The notes beneath the pieces were generated by a model. The model was not told the DNA's origin. It saw only the letters and a program-made list of their open reading frames with translations, and made no database searches. This document shows positions 15,702 through 24,668 of a stretch of 46,493 nt of DNA, one piece after another; the first letter of the stretch is position 1; each line of letters begins with the position of its first letter. This DNA is from Flavobacterium sp. UBA6203. Its GTDB lineage: Bacteria > Bacteroidota > Bacteroidia > Flavobacteriales > Flavobacteriaceae. The stretch covers positions 1-46,493 of the forward strand of contig DIST01000007.1 in NCBI GenBank assembly GCA_002421645.1, read 5' to 3'. Both the position numbers and the translations under genes were made by a program.

Positions 15702-16994
15702 TCATAAAAATTTATTTATTATAACTGACTTTACATTTACAAACTCTTTTATTCCATCTTCTGCTAATTCTCTTCCATAACCTGATTTTTTGATTCCTCC
15801 GAATGGTAATCTTGGATCGGATTTAACCATTTCGTTGATAAAAACAGCCCCTTCATTAAAAGCAGAAATCTTGGTTTTGATTAAATCAATATCTTGTGTA
15901 AAGATAGAAACGCCTAAACCAAATTCCGATTGATTGCTTAATTTGATAGCTTCTTCAATAGTTTTGAAAGTTATGATTGCTGCAACAGGTCCGAAAGTTT
16001 CTTCATTGAAAACAGGCATTTCTGTGGTTACATGGGTCAAAATTGTAGGTTCATAAAAAGCTTCATGTCTTTTTCCACCAACGATTAACTTTGCACCCAT
16101 TTGAATGGATTTTTGGACTTGAACCTCTAATTCTTCTGCTAAATCTAATCGTGCTAACGCCCCAATTTGTGTTTCTTTATCTAACGGATTTCCAGTTTTT
16201 AAGTTTTGAATGGCAACTTTGAATTTTGCCACAAACTCTTCTGCAATATTTTCGTGAACTAAAAATCGCTTAGCTGCAATACAACTTTGACCTGAGTTTT
16301 GCATTCGGGCGTTTACAGCTGTTGCAACTGCTTTTTCTAGATTAGCATCTTCTAAAATGATGAATGCATTGCTACCGCCTAATTCTAAAACACATTTTTT
16401 TAAATGTTTTCCGGCTTCTGTAGCAACTGCGATTCCAGCTTGTTCGCTTCCTGTTAATGAAACGGCTTTAATTATTGGATTTGCGATGATATTAGCTACT
16501 TCACTACTTGAAATAGGTAAATCTTGATAACAACCTTTTGGAAAACCTGCTTGTTCGAATATTTTCTGAATTAATTCGGCAGATTTTGGAACATTACTCG
16601 CATGTTTAACCACAACGGTATTTCCTGCGATAAGTGTTGGAACCGCAAATCGGAATACTTGCCAAAACGGAAAATTCCAAGGCATTACCCCTAAAATTAC
16701 TCCTAAAGGTTCGTAGATAACAAAACTTTCAGAAGATTCGGTTTTTATGTTTTTTGTGGCTAAAAAAGTTTCAGCATTTTCGTAATAGTAATTACATAAA
16801 AGAGCGCATTTTTCAACCTCAGCAATGGCTTGTGAAATGGGTTTGTGCATTTCGGTTGTAATACAAGTTGCATATGCTTCTTTATTTTCTAAAAGTAAAT
16901 TAGCTAATTGAGGTAGAAAAGAAATTCGATTTTGAATGCTTAAATTACTCCATGAAAGCTGAGTGTTTTCTGAAACTTTTAAAAGATGTTGCAT
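15702..16994 (-). CDS. NAD(P)-dependent aldehyde dehydrogenase, succinate-semialdehyde type
   Basis: A 430-residue aldehyde dehydrogenase closest in pattern to succinate-semialdehyde dehydrogenases of the Sad/GabD group. Catalytic Glu205 is in LELGGSNAF and the nucleophile Cys238 in NSGQSCIAAKRF. Cofactor-binding segments PWNFPF and SLTGSEQAG and the C-terminal PFGGIKKSGYGRE are present. The protein is about 20-25 residues shorter at the N-terminus than many relatives and begins directly before the SWSNLSIQNR segment. I see no in-frame upstream start that fits. It could convert succinate semialdehyde to succinate; substrate is inferred. No gabT neighbour is present. Confidence 0.88.
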   Translation of the reverse strand: MQHLLKVSENTQLSWSNLSIQNRISFLPQLANLLLENKEAYATCITTEMHKPISQAIAEVEKCALLCNYYYENAETFLATKNIKTESSESFVIYEPLGVILGVMPWNFPFWQVFRFAVPTLIAGNTVVVKHASNVPKSAELIQKIFEQAGFPKGCYQDLPISSSEVANIIANPIIKAVSLTGSEQAGIAVATEAGKHLKKCVLELGGSNAFIILEDANLEKAVATAVNARMQNSGQSCIAAKRFLVHENIAEEFVAKFKVAIQNLKTGNPLDKETQIGALARLDLAEELEVQVQKSIQMGAKLIVGGKRHEAFYEPTILTHVTTEMPVFNEETFGPVAAIITFKTIEEAIKLSNQSEFGLGVSIFTQDIDLIKTKISAFNEGAVFINEMVKSDPRLPFGGIKKSGYGRELAEDGIKEFVNVKSVIINKFL

Positions 16995-17042
16995 GCTGAA
17001 AGGTTTTTGTAAAAATACTAATTTTAATTGAAAACGAGGTTC

Positions 17043-17139
17043 GCGTTAGGGATTGCAGCGGAAATCCTTTATTTGTAAAATTGCTAAATTTTATAAATTA
17101 AAGATTGCAACGGAAAGCCCGACCCTTGTGGGAACGCCC
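17043..17139. repeat. REP-like intergenic repeat element
   Basis: Two direct copies of GATTGCARCGGAAA at 17051-17064 and 17103-17116 are spaced 52 bases apart. The first forms a small hairpin (GGATT/AATCC), and the second continues into AGCCCGACCC and GGGAACGCCC. The two halves look like the ends of one element with a variable AT-rich middle, a layout I associate with dispersed flavobacterial repeats. Its right part resembles the tandem repeats next to the RAYT cassette at 5479-5546. Confidence 0.6.
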
Positions 17140-17158
17140 AAATTAAAAAAGGAAATGA

Positions 17159-17166
17159 TATCTTTG
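17159..17166 (+). promoter_or_regulatory. Candidate -7 box for the 2OG oxygenase gene
   Basis: TATCTTTG fits TAnnTTTG and lies 25 bases before the ATG at 17192, directly downstream of the REP-like element. No TTTG at the expected -33 spacing. Confidence 0.4.
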
Positions 17167-17191
17167 TACGATACTTTACAACGTAAATAAA

Positions 17192-17785
17192 ATGGAAGAT
17201 TGTTTTGAAACCTTAATTTCGAGTTACTTGGATTCGAAAGTAGGCATTGTAGAACATTTTGTATCGGAAGAATTAGCGCAACATTTGATAAAAAGATTGT
17301 TTGAATTGAAAGAACAAAATTTACTAAAAGCCGCTGGAATAGGAAATGCTGCAAAATTGACTCAAAATTCGGCAATTAGAAGCGATGCAATTTATTGGTT
17401 AGATAGAGCGAACAATAACGAACATGAAAATGCTTTTTTAGATCAGGTGGATGCTTTTGTGTCGTATTTGAACCGCAGTTGTTATACCGGAATTACGGGT
17501 TATGAATTTCATTTTGCATTGTTTGATAAAGGCAGTTTTTACAGAAAGCATTTGGACCAATTTCAAGATAATTCGAGCCGACAGTTTTCGATGATTACCT
17601 ATTTGAACGAAAATTGGAAACCTGAAGATGGTGGCGAATTGTGCATTTACGACGGCGATGTGACTCAAAAAATAGCGCCAACCAACAGAAAAACAGTTTT
17701 CTTTAAAAGTAATGAATTGGTTCATGAAGTTTTGGAAAGTCACAAACCTAGACTGAGCGTTACGGGTTGGTTGAGACGAGATTAA
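17192..17785 (+). CDS. 2-oxoglutarate/Fe(II)-dependent oxygenase (SM-20/prolyl hydroxylase-like)
   Basis: A 197-residue cytoplasmic protein of the double-stranded beta-helix oxygenase family. The iron ligands are complete: His120-x-Asp122 in YRKHLDQF and the distal His178 in ELVHEVLES. Arg187 (KPRLSVTGW) is the expected 2-oxoglutarate anchor. ITYLNENW and DGGELCIYDGD are also typical of the prolyl-4-hydroxylase alpha/SM-20 group. Bacterial members hydroxylate proline in proteins such as EF-Tu, or are uncharacterised; the substrate cannot be told here. The gene is monocistronic, with a REP-like element in front and a strong terminator behind. Confidence 0.9.
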   Translation: MEDCFETLISSYLDSKVGIVEHFVSEELAQHLIKRLFELKEQNLLKAAGIGNAAKLTQNSAIRSDAIYWLDRANNNEHENAFLDQVDAFVSYLNRSCYTGITGYEFHFALFDKGSFYRKHLDQFQDNSSRQFSMITYLNENWKPEDGGELCIYDGDVTQKIAPTNRKTVFFKSNELVHEVLESHKPRLSVTGWLRRD

Positions 17786-17790
17786 AATAA

Positions 17791-17818
17791 AAAAAGCCAG
17801 TTTAACAACTGGCTTTTT
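17791..17818. terminator. Bidirectional rho-independent terminator
   Basis: AAAAAGCCAGTT and AACTGGCTTTTT pair across a TAAC loop. It lies between the convergent 2OG-oxygenase and T9SS cargo genes, with A and T runs suitable for both directions. Confidence 0.92.
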
Positions 17819-17835
17819 AGATGAAAAAACAAAAA

Positions 17836-20800
17836 CTACTTAACAACCAACTTTTTTGTAATTCCTTCTGAAGTTTTAACTAGATAAACTCCTGCTTGTA
17901 ATTTTGATGTATTTATGCTTAACGCTTCTTTTTCTGAAAGGATTAATTTTCCTGTTATATCATACAACTCGATATCTGCTACTCTATTGAAATAAACTAT
18001 TTGAGAATTTGAAGCAGGATTAGGGAAAATCACGAAAGTTTTTGGTACTGCATTAAAATCAGATGATGATAACGTATTTTCATCTACTTCGTAAATAGTA
18101 ATAGTTCCACTGATTTCGTTTGCAACCAAAACATAACCTTTACCCGTTGTACTATTAGCTGGAGCAATGTAAGTAATTCCTTCTGGACCGTGATCTCCAG
18201 AATAAGTCGAAGTACTTCTTGAATTTTTATAATCTACAAATATTGGGTTATTAGGATTTGTAATATTGTAAACCATAACACCACCTACTCGTTCTAACGA
18301 AACAAAAGCAAAAGTTTCAGTTGCAATTTGCGCAATTGTTACACCTTCTGGTTCTGGACCTTTTGCACGACTTCTTCCTTTTGGTGTGTTATCTTCGTGA
18401 TCTGCGTTGAAAAGTGTTGGTAAATTTGCTGCTGTATATCTTTCAAAATCATCGCCACTGTCAAAAACTATCTGTCTTGTAGTTGTATTGAAAATCGAAA
18501 ATGAACGAGTTCCAACACAATGGATGGTTTCAAATTCAGCATCTACATCAGTATTTCCGTTAAGATTTGTTGCTCTAAATCTTCCTAAATTGTGATTTTG
18601 TTTTAAAACCGAAGCATTTGGGAAATTTGTAGCATCTAGTGCATAAGCTCCAGAACTTACTGCAACTCTTTCTGTAAAGGCTCCATACTCTTTTTCATCA
18701 CCTTCGTTTGCTGTTACTAAATACGTTGTTCCCGCAACTGAGTAACTTGACACAGCATCTGGAATATAATATGCTTGAATAGGCCAGTTTGCAATTAAAA
18801 CCTGACCATTATTGTCAGAAACGTCAAATCCGTTACCTGGTAAACTGATGTCTTTTGTTCCTAATGCCCAAATGTCTGAAATAGTATTATTGGTTAGATT
18901 AATTTCGGCAATGGCATTATTTTCTTGTAAAGTAACCCAAGCTTTTTGAGAATCGGCACTTATCGTGATATATTCTGGCTCAAAATCTTGAGACAAAGTA
19001 CTTGTTGATTTTAATTTTCTAACTCCAGAAGCAATTAATGTAGCTTCTTGAGCATTATAAGCCGTAAATAATAACGTTGTCACATTTGAATGCGATAAAG
19101 TTGCAATTCCTCCAGAGATATCAATAATACTAACCGAACCTTCTGGATCAATTGAATAATCTGTATTTGGTTGACCTTCATTGGCAGTCATAACTTTTGT
19201 TCCATCAGGAGAAAAAGTAATCATATCTGGAAGCGCTCCTACAGTTACTTGATTTAAAAATGTTCCATTTGTATCGAAAAATACAACTGAACCATTTAAC
19301 GTTTCGTCTGCATTTGGTGAGGCAACTGCAACAATTCCATTTTTAACTGCAACACTTGTAACTCCTCCGTAAGAATTCATGTTAACAGAATTAATCACTG
19401 AAAGATTCGTTGGGTCTGAAAAATCAATAATATCTAAATATCCTGCCACTGCACTTGTAGTAAACAAACGTTGTGAAGCCGCATCATGTACTACAATTTC
19501 GCAAGTACTTGAATTTGAACCCGAAGGATCAAAACTTCCGATATAATTTAATTCAATTTGATTACTTGGAACTGGTGCCTGACTATCATTATCAACTATA
19601 TAAATAGTAGTCGTTGGAGTTCCTGAAATTGAAATTCCTGAAGCGTTTTCTAAACTTAAAACAAAATATTCAGAATGTTGTTCTTCTAAACTATCATCAA
19701 TAATTGGAATTGTAATCGTTTGTGTAGATGAAGACGAAGCCGTTATTGAAATAGTTTGTGTTGTAAGAGTAAAATCTAAATTATCTGCCGTGCTAAAAGG
19801 AGCTGTCTTTACCACTAAATCTACTGAACTAGTAGCTGGATTTGCAATATTTAAAACCAAAGATAAAGTTCCTTGATTTTCGTTAACTGCAATGAAGTTT
19901 GAAGCAAAAGAAATACTAGGATTTGCAGTAGTAAAAACCCCTGATTGTATTGTGGTAATTCCGTTATCACTTAAATCTTCCACTGAATTTGCTAATAAAG
20001 CAATATAATACGTTTGATTAACTAATAAATTTGAAAGAGGTGTTATCGAAATAATATTTCCTGAAATTGTAGCATCAAAAGGAACAATAGCTCCAGTTGC
20101 ATTATCCAAACGAAGTTCAACCAATGCATCTACGTTATTATTGTCAATAGCACTATTATCTGTTAAACGAATGGCTTCATTAAAAGTAAATGTTGGAACT
20201 ACATTTGTTACTACATTTACAGCATTATTCAAAGGAAATAAGGTAACAACAGGCGCAATAACATCGGCACCTCCAAAAGTTGTCCCTTCTAATGTAAAAT
20301 TATCAAATCTATTATTTCCAACGGTTCCGCCTGAACCTTGTTGAAATTCGACTTTCAATTTAAAATTTGGATTATTATCACTAGCGTCGATTCCTGAAAA
20401 ATCTAAGGTTGCTAAGGCAGGATCTCCATTATTTGAAATCACATTTGTAAATGGAAGATAATTTGTACCATCAATAGAATACGACCAAACTTGCGTTCCA
20501 GCCCCAGAACCTGAACGTCGAGTTGCAAATTTTACAATACAATTTTCATAACCTGTTGTTGGTAATGTAAATTCTAAAGCTCCTCCAATAGGATCATTAA
20601 ATCGTAAATGTGTTCCTGAATCATCGCTGTTTCTGGCATTAATATTTAAAACATTAAAATTTTGCCCTGTTCCATTAGCGAAATCAATTACACTGATTCC
20701 TCCAGGAATAGCATTTAACGCTGCACCTCCAAGCGTTTGACTTGGTGTTGTGATTGTGGCAATTGAAGTACTGTTGTTAAAGTTCCAATAATGCACTAAT

Positions 20801-20886
20801 GTTTGTCCATAAGTTGTAGAAACAAATAATACAATAAGAAGTGACATGAAAAAACTCTTCTTTTTAAATGTGTAATTTTTATTCAT
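17836..20886 (-). CDS. Large T9SS-secreted choice-of-anchor I protein
   Basis: A 1016-residue exported protein. A signal peptide covers about residues 1-28 (LLIVLFVSTTYGQ). Next comes a beta-rich lectin-like region to about 205 (HYWNFNN to RFDNFTLEG), then a bacterial Ig-like SbsA-type domain (APVVTLFPLNNAVNVVTN), a Calx-beta-like segment (FIAVNENQGTLSLVLNIA to IIDDSLEEQHSEYFVLSLE), a long choice-of-anchor I beta-propeller region (about 440-930; TVGALPDMITFSPDGTKVMTANEG), and a type A T9SS sorting domain (VIFPNPASN to LAGVYLVK-like end). It should be delivered to the cell surface or released. It is single-gene, bounded by terminators. The biological role of this propeller family is unclear; adhesion or phosphoesterase-like activity have both been suggested only by similarity. 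Confidence 0.87.
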   Translation of the reverse strand: MNKNYTFKKKSFFMSLLIVLFVSTTYGQTLVHYWNFNNSTSIATITTPSQTLGGAALNAIPGGISVIDFANGTGQNFNVLNINARNSDDSGTHLRFNDPIGGALEFTLPTTGYENCIVKFATRRSGSGAGTQVWSYSIDGTNYLPFTNVISNNGDPALATLDFSGIDASDNNPNFKLKVEFQQGSGGTVGNNRFDNFTLEGTTFGGADVIAPVVTLFPLNNAVNVVTNVVPTFTFNEAIRLTDNSAIDNNNVDALVELRLDNATGAIVPFDATISGNIISITPLSNLLVNQTYYIALLANSVEDLSDNGITTIQSGVFTTANPSISFASNFIAVNENQGTLSLVLNIANPATSSVDLVVKTAPFSTADNLDFTLTTQTISITASSSSTQTITIPIIDDSLEEQHSEYFVLSLENASGISISGTPTTTIYIVDNDSQAPVPSNQIELNYIGSFDPSGSNSSTCEIVVHDAASQRLFTTSAVAGYLDIIDFSDPTNLSVINSVNMNSYGGVTSVAVKNGIVAVASPNADETLNGSVVFFDTNGTFLNQVTVGALPDMITFSPDGTKVMTANEGQPNTDYSIDPEGSVSIIDISGGIATLSHSNVTTLLFTAYNAQEATLIASGVRKLKSTSTLSQDFEPEYITISADSQKAWVTLQENNAIAEINLTNNTISDIWALGTKDISLPGNGFDVSDNNGQVLIANWPIQAYYIPDAVSSYSVAGTTYLVTANEGDEKEYGAFTERVAVSSGAYALDATNFPNASVLKQNHNLGRFRATNLNGNTDVDAEFETIHCVGTRSFSIFNTTTRQIVFDSGDDFERYTAANLPTLFNADHEDNTPKGRSRAKGPEPEGVTIAQIATETFAFVSLERVGGVMVYNITNPNNPIFVDYKNSRSTSTYSGDHGPEGITYIAPANSTTGKGYVLVANEISGTITIYEVDENTLSSSDFNAVPKTFVIFPNPASNSQIVYFNRVADIELYDITGKLILSEKEALSINTSKLQAGVYLVKTSEGITKKLVVK

Positions 20887-21052
20887 TTTTGTGTTGATTA
20901 ATTTTGCACAAAATTGAACTTCAAAAGTTACAGCAAAGTGAATTAAAAAATAAGAAAGTATTAAATCACTTCATGTTATTATTTTCTAAAGGTTAAGCGG
21001 TAATAATTTAATAATGTTGTAGAAAAGTTTCGTTTTCATTTTGATAATATAA

Positions 21053-21084
21053 AAAAAGAGCAACACTTTCGTATTGCTCTTTTT
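21053..21084 (-). terminator. Rho-independent terminator of the tRNA-Asn pair
   Basis: AAAAAGAGCAA and TTGCTCTTTTT form a stem around CACTTTCGTA. It lies two bases beyond the 3' end of the second tRNA-Asn on the minus strand and ends in a T run. Confidence 0.88.
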
Positions 21085-21085
21085 G

Positions 21086-21159
21086 CTCCCCCTCTTGGGC
21101 TCGAACCAAGGACCCTCTGATTAACAGTCAGATGCTCTAACCAACTGAGCTAAGGAGGA
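21086..21159 (-). tRNA. tRNA-Asn (GTT), copy 2
   Basis: A 74-base cloverleaf on the minus strand: acceptor TCCTCCT/AGGGGGA with one G-T pair, D-loop TAGCTCAGTTGGTTAGAGC, anticodon loop CTGTTAA (anticodon GTT, asparagine), T-arm GGTTCGAGCC, and discriminator G. CCA is not encoded. Sequence is identical to the copy at 21195-21268, 35 bases away, and both are probably cut from one transcript. Confidence 0.96.
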
Positions 21160-21194
21160 ATCACCCCAAAGGTTTATGTTTTGCTAAAAAGTTG

Positions 21195-21268
21195 CTCCCC
21201 CTCTTGGGCTCGAACCAAGGACCCTCTGATTAACAGTCAGATGCTCTAACCAACTGAGCTAAGGAGGA
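21195..21268 (-). tRNA. tRNA-Asn (GTT), copy 1
   Basis: Identical to 21086-21159. It is the promoter-proximal copy: a consensus promoter lies at 21293-21323. The anticodon loop CTGTTAA gives GTT. CCA is not encoded and must be added after transcription. Confidence 0.96.
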
Positions 21269-21292
21269 AGGTATTTATCTTTTTAGCGAGTG

Positions 21293-21323
21293 CAAATATA
21301 AACTGATTTTTTGTTAACGCAAA
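21293..21323 (-). promoter_or_regulatory. Consensus promoter of the tRNA-Asn pair
   Basis: On the minus strand TTTG (21320-21323) is followed after exactly 19 bases by TATATTTG (21293-21300). This is a full match to the Bacteroidota sigma-A promoter TTTG-N19-TAnnTTTG and the best promoter in the window. Transcription should start about 15-20 bases before the tRNA. Confidence 0.85.
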
Positions 21324-21340
21324 TTATTTTATTGAAAAAA

Positions 21341-22666
21341 TTACAAAAGTTTATCTACCACTAATTGATAAATATCTTTTCCAAATGTTAATGCCATTAG
21401 TGTCAGCAAGATAATCATTCCAGCCGTTTGAACATAGCCTGCCACTTTATCTGATAATTTTCTACCTGTAATCATTTCAGCAATAGTAAATAATGCATGC
21501 CCGCCATCTAAACCTGGTATTGGTAATAAGTTCATAAATGCCAATCCGATTGAGAATAAAGCGGTAAAATTCCAAATGAATTCCCAATCCCAAGTATCTG
21601 GTAAACGACGTGCAATTCCAATTGGACTTTGAACATGTTTGTAAGCTTCTGTTTTAGGACGCAAGATTAGTTTAAATTGTTTTACGTTGTAAACCAATAA
21701 TGCCCAAGATTCTTTAACCGCCGTTGGGACTGCCTGACCAAATGACATTTTATTATTTACTTCGTAATCTGATTTATCTAGAGGTTTATTAAAGAACCCT
21801 AATTTCCCTTCTTTATCTACCTTGGCTTTTAAAGTTAATACTTCAGTGCCTCTTAAAATAGATAAGGAAATACTATCGTTTTTATGTTTAGAAATATTTT
21901 CTTTGTATTCATCATGATAATTGAAGAATGTTCCGTTTACTGCTTTTATTTTATCCCCTTTTTTTAATCCTGCAATTTCAGCTTGCGATTTTGGAACTAC
22001 AGAATCTACTACTGATCCTAAAAAACGAGGCCCAACAAACTCTTTTCCTTCTTTACTAATAATTTCACCTTTCATTTCATCGGTTAAAATCACGTCTACT
22101 TTTTGACCATTACGTTCTACCTCAACTTTATCACCAAGTAAAACATCTAATGTCATACGATTAAAACTTGGCTGAAATTGACCATCTACCGAAAGAATTT
22201 TGTCTCCATTTCTAAATCCTGCTTTATGACCAACTTCACCAAATGCTAATCCGTTTTCTTGAATTTTTGCTGTCGAAATATATTTTTGCCCAACAGTTGC
22301 ATACATAATGGTAAAAATCAACCAAGCCAAAATTACATTTACAATAATCCCACCTAACATAATAATCAAACGTTGCCAAGCTGGTTTTGAACGGAATTCC
22401 CATGGTTCTGCAGGAGCATTCATTTGTTCTGTATCCATACTTTCATCAATCATTCCTGAAAGTTTTACATAACCTCCTAATGGCAACCATCCGATTCCCC
22501 ATTCTGTTTCACCAATTTTCTTTTTCACTAAAGAAAAACCAGCATCCATAAACAAATAAAATTTTTCTACTCGCACTTTGAACATCTTAGCTGTGATGTA
22601 GTGACCAAATTCGTGAAGTATTACTAAAACTGATAATATGAATAATATTTGTGCTACTTGAATCAT
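21341..22666 (-). CDS. rseP: Site-2 zinc metalloprotease RseP
   Basis: RseP cleaves anti-sigma factors and leftover signal peptides inside the membrane. The 441 residues begin with the zinc-binding HEFGH (18-22) in the first membrane helix and carry the third-ligand motif GLDGGH near residue 390. Two PDZ-like regions lie between about 125 and 300 (residues such as FGEVGHKAGFRNGDKILSV and AEIAGLKKGDKIKAVNG), followed by membrane helices around 370-440. Gene order is transcription from 22666 towards the tRNA genes; a terminator and a possible -7 box (TACTTTTG, 22689-22696) separate it from the M1 peptidase gene. Assignment is secure. Confidence 0.95.
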   Translation of the reverse strand: MIQVAQILFILSVLVILHEFGHYITAKMFKVRVEKFYLFMDAGFSLVKKKIGETEWGIGWLPLGGYVKLSGMIDESMDTEQMNAPAEPWEFRSKPAWQRLIIMLGGIIVNVILAWLIFTIMYATVGQKYISTAKIQENGLAFGEVGHKAGFRNGDKILSVDGQFQPSFNRMTLDVLLGDKVEVERNGQKVDVILTDEMKGEIISKEGKEFVGPRFLGSVVDSVVPKSQAEIAGLKKGDKIKAVNGTFFNYHDEYKENISKHKNDSISLSILRGTEVLTLKAKVDKEGKLGFFNKPLDKSDYEVNNKMSFGQAVPTAVKESWALLVYNVKQFKLILRPKTEAYKHVQSPIGIARRLPDTWDWEFIWNFTALFSIGLAFMNLLPIPGLDGGHALFTIAEMITGRKLSDKVAGYVQTAGMIILLTLMALTFGKDIYQLVVDKLL

Positions 22667-22689
22667 TTTTATGCATTTATTTAAACGAC

Positions 22690-22715
22690 AAAAGTAAGGT
22701 TTTCACCTTACTTTT
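22690..22715 (-). terminator. Terminator between the M1 peptidase gene and rseP
   Basis: AAAAGTAAGGT and ACCTTACTTTT pair around TTTC. It is 21 bases after the peptidase stop on the minus strand. Its distal arm contains TACTTTTG (22689-22696), which also fits a -7 box for rseP, so terminator and promoter may overlap. Confidence 0.75.
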
Positions 22716-22736
22716 CATCATATTTTTATTGCTGTA

Positions 22737-24668
22737 CTATTTTTTTATAAAATTTTTATGAATTGCTCCTTCCGAAGTAGTGATTTTCATCACATGCATT
22801 CCTGAACTTAAGTTGTCAATTTTAAAATCTACCGTTTGATGAGTCGCTAATAATTGACCCAGAGTATTGTAAATTTCCACTTTCTCCAATTGAGTAGTTG
22901 TTGGCATCATAATATGGATTTCATCGTTAGCTGGATTTGGATAAACCGAAATTGTTTGCTCTAATTCAAAAGATGCATTTGCTAATGTTACCACATTATT
23001 TTTAGAAATAATATGTTTGTTTGGATCAAATGTTACTCCAGCCACAACAAATGGAACCGAAACTACAAATTCTTGATTATTAACTGTGTTGTTTACAACT
23101 ACATCATGATTTGCACCTCCAGCACTTGTTAGTCTAATTTCTAAAGGCATTTCAAAAAAAGAAACTGACGCATGCGATTGTGTTTGACTTACTGTAATTT
23201 TTGCCTGACCAGCTCCCCAATTCTGAGCCGTAATAGTATATGTAGGATAGCCTTGCATGTAAATCCAATCGTTGAAAAACTCTGTCAAACTTGAACCATA
23301 TACATTTTCTAAATGTGATTTTAAATCTCCAGTCAACGCATACCCATAAGCTAGTGAAGAATCTGCTAAATAATTTTTTAGCGCTTGAAAAAATGCAGCA
23401 TCACCTAATTTCCAACGCAACATATGAGTTACCATAGACCCTTTATCATATGTTAATCTAGACGAAAATATCCTATTTACATTAGTTAAATCAGAATCTT
23501 GAAGATATACATATCCAGCAGTTTGTGATGTAATAGAATTTATTTTATTAGTTTTCCAAGTCACAAATAAAGGCGCTCCGTCTAAATTTTCAACTACTAA
23601 TCCAGACATATATTCTGTAAGACCTTCATTCAACCAAATGTCTTTCCAAGAACCACATGTGATTTTATCGCCAAACCATTGATGTGCCATTTCGTGAGCT
23701 ATTAAACTTCTTCCGAAACTACCCATAAAAGAAACCGTTGTATGTTCCATTCCGCCACCCCAACCAAATTGAGCATGTCCGTATTTTTCATTTCTAAATG
23801 GATAAGGCTCCAATAAAGATTCATATAAATTTATAATTGTTGGAGTAGTTCCTAATTGTGTTGCAGAAGTTGCAGAAGCATAACTTTCAGGATATAAATA
23901 ATTCACAATAGGAAAATAAGGACTTGCAACTGTTCCTAATCCTCCTTGCTGATTATAAATTTGATAGTTTGTTACGGCAATAGCAATTAAATAAGCTGGA
24001 ATTGGATAATTATGATGGAAATGGGTTGTTTTATTTGCTCCAGATACGGTTTGAGAAACCTCTATCCCATTAGAAACACTAACATAAGTAGATGGAGCAG
24101 TAATATAAACATCTATTGCATTTACTTTATCATTCAAATCTTGTTTACAAGGCCACCAATCTCTTGCTCCGTAGGGTTCAGAAAGTGTAAAAATCACTGG
24201 AGTACCACTATGAGTTCCTCTAGTAAATGCCCCTTCTGCTTGAGGCGGAGAACCTGCATACGTAATTACAACTGTTGCAGAATTACCCGAAACTAAAGTT
24301 GTAGGTAAATTAATATTCAACTCGTAATTGCTTTGACTAAAAGTAAGGTTAGAACTATTCATTGTTACTGAACTCACTACTAAAGCAGTTGCCATATCAA
24401 AAGTCACAACATTCATATCGCTTAATGCAGTAAAAGTTGTAGTAACTATTCCGCTTATGTATGGGGTGGTATTATTCGGATCTACATTAAATCGCAACTC
24501 ATGATAACTAATGTCATAATTTTGGGTATTGGGGTTGGCTCTAAAATTTATGGTTGCTGAAGCAGACTTCATCTCTGCTTCTACCATTCTATCAAATTCA
24601 GAATTATCCGTTTGGGCAAAACCGATAACTCCAAATAAGAGTAATAAACTTAAAGTAATTTTTTTCAT
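22737..24668 (-). CDS. Secreted M1 family metallo-aminopeptidase with T9SS sorting domain
   Basis: A 643-residue exported zinc peptidase. Signal peptide is residues 1-18 (LLLFGVIGFAQ). The M1 N-terminal beta domain leads to the catalytic domain with zinc motif HEMAH at 325-329 and the third ligand Glu348 (LNEGLTEY). The substrate-amine motif, usually GxMEN, reads GGGMEHT (304-310), with His where Asn is normal. The last 75 residues are a type A sorting domain (VYPNPANDEIHI to GMHVMKITTSEG), so it leaves the cell through T9SS. It probably trims peptides outside the cell for nutrition. Confidence 0.92.
   Translation of the reverse strand: MKKITLSLLLLFGVIGFAQTDNSEFDRMVEAEMKSASATINFRANPNTQNYDISYHELRFNVDPNNTTPYISGIVTTTFTALSDMNVVTFDMATALVVSSVTMNSSNLTFSQSNYELNINLPTTLVSGNSATVVITYAGSPPQAEGAFTRGTHSGTPVIFTLSEPYGARDWWPCKQDLNDKVNAIDVYITAPSTYVSVSNGIEVSQTVSGANKTTHFHHNYPIPAYLIAIAVTNYQIYNQQGGLGTVASPYFPIVNYLYPESYASATSATQLGTTPTIINLYESLLEPYPFRNEKYGHAQFGWGGGMEHTTVSFMGSFGRSLIAHEMAHQWFGDKITCGSWKDIWLNEGLTEYMSGLVVENLDGAPLFVTWKTNKINSITSQTAGYVYLQDSDLTNVNRIFSSRLTYDKGSMVTHMLRWKLGDAAFFQALKNYLADSSLAYGYALTGDLKSHLENVYGSSLTEFFNDWIYMQGYPTYTITAQNWGAGQAKITVSQTQSHASVSFFEMPLEIRLTSAGGANHDVVVNNTVNNQEFVVSVPFVVAGVTFDPNKHIISKNNVVTLANASFELEQTISVYPNPANDEIHIMMPTTTQLEKVEIYNTLGQLLATHQTVDFKIDNLSSGMHVMKITTSEGAIHKNFIKK

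Noticed and set aside
15685..15702. ACCCTT/AAGGGT hairpin overlapping the stop of the aldehyde dehydrogenase gene
   Set aside because: The stem is only six pairs, it overlaps the stop codon and the downstream sequence lacks a solid T run.
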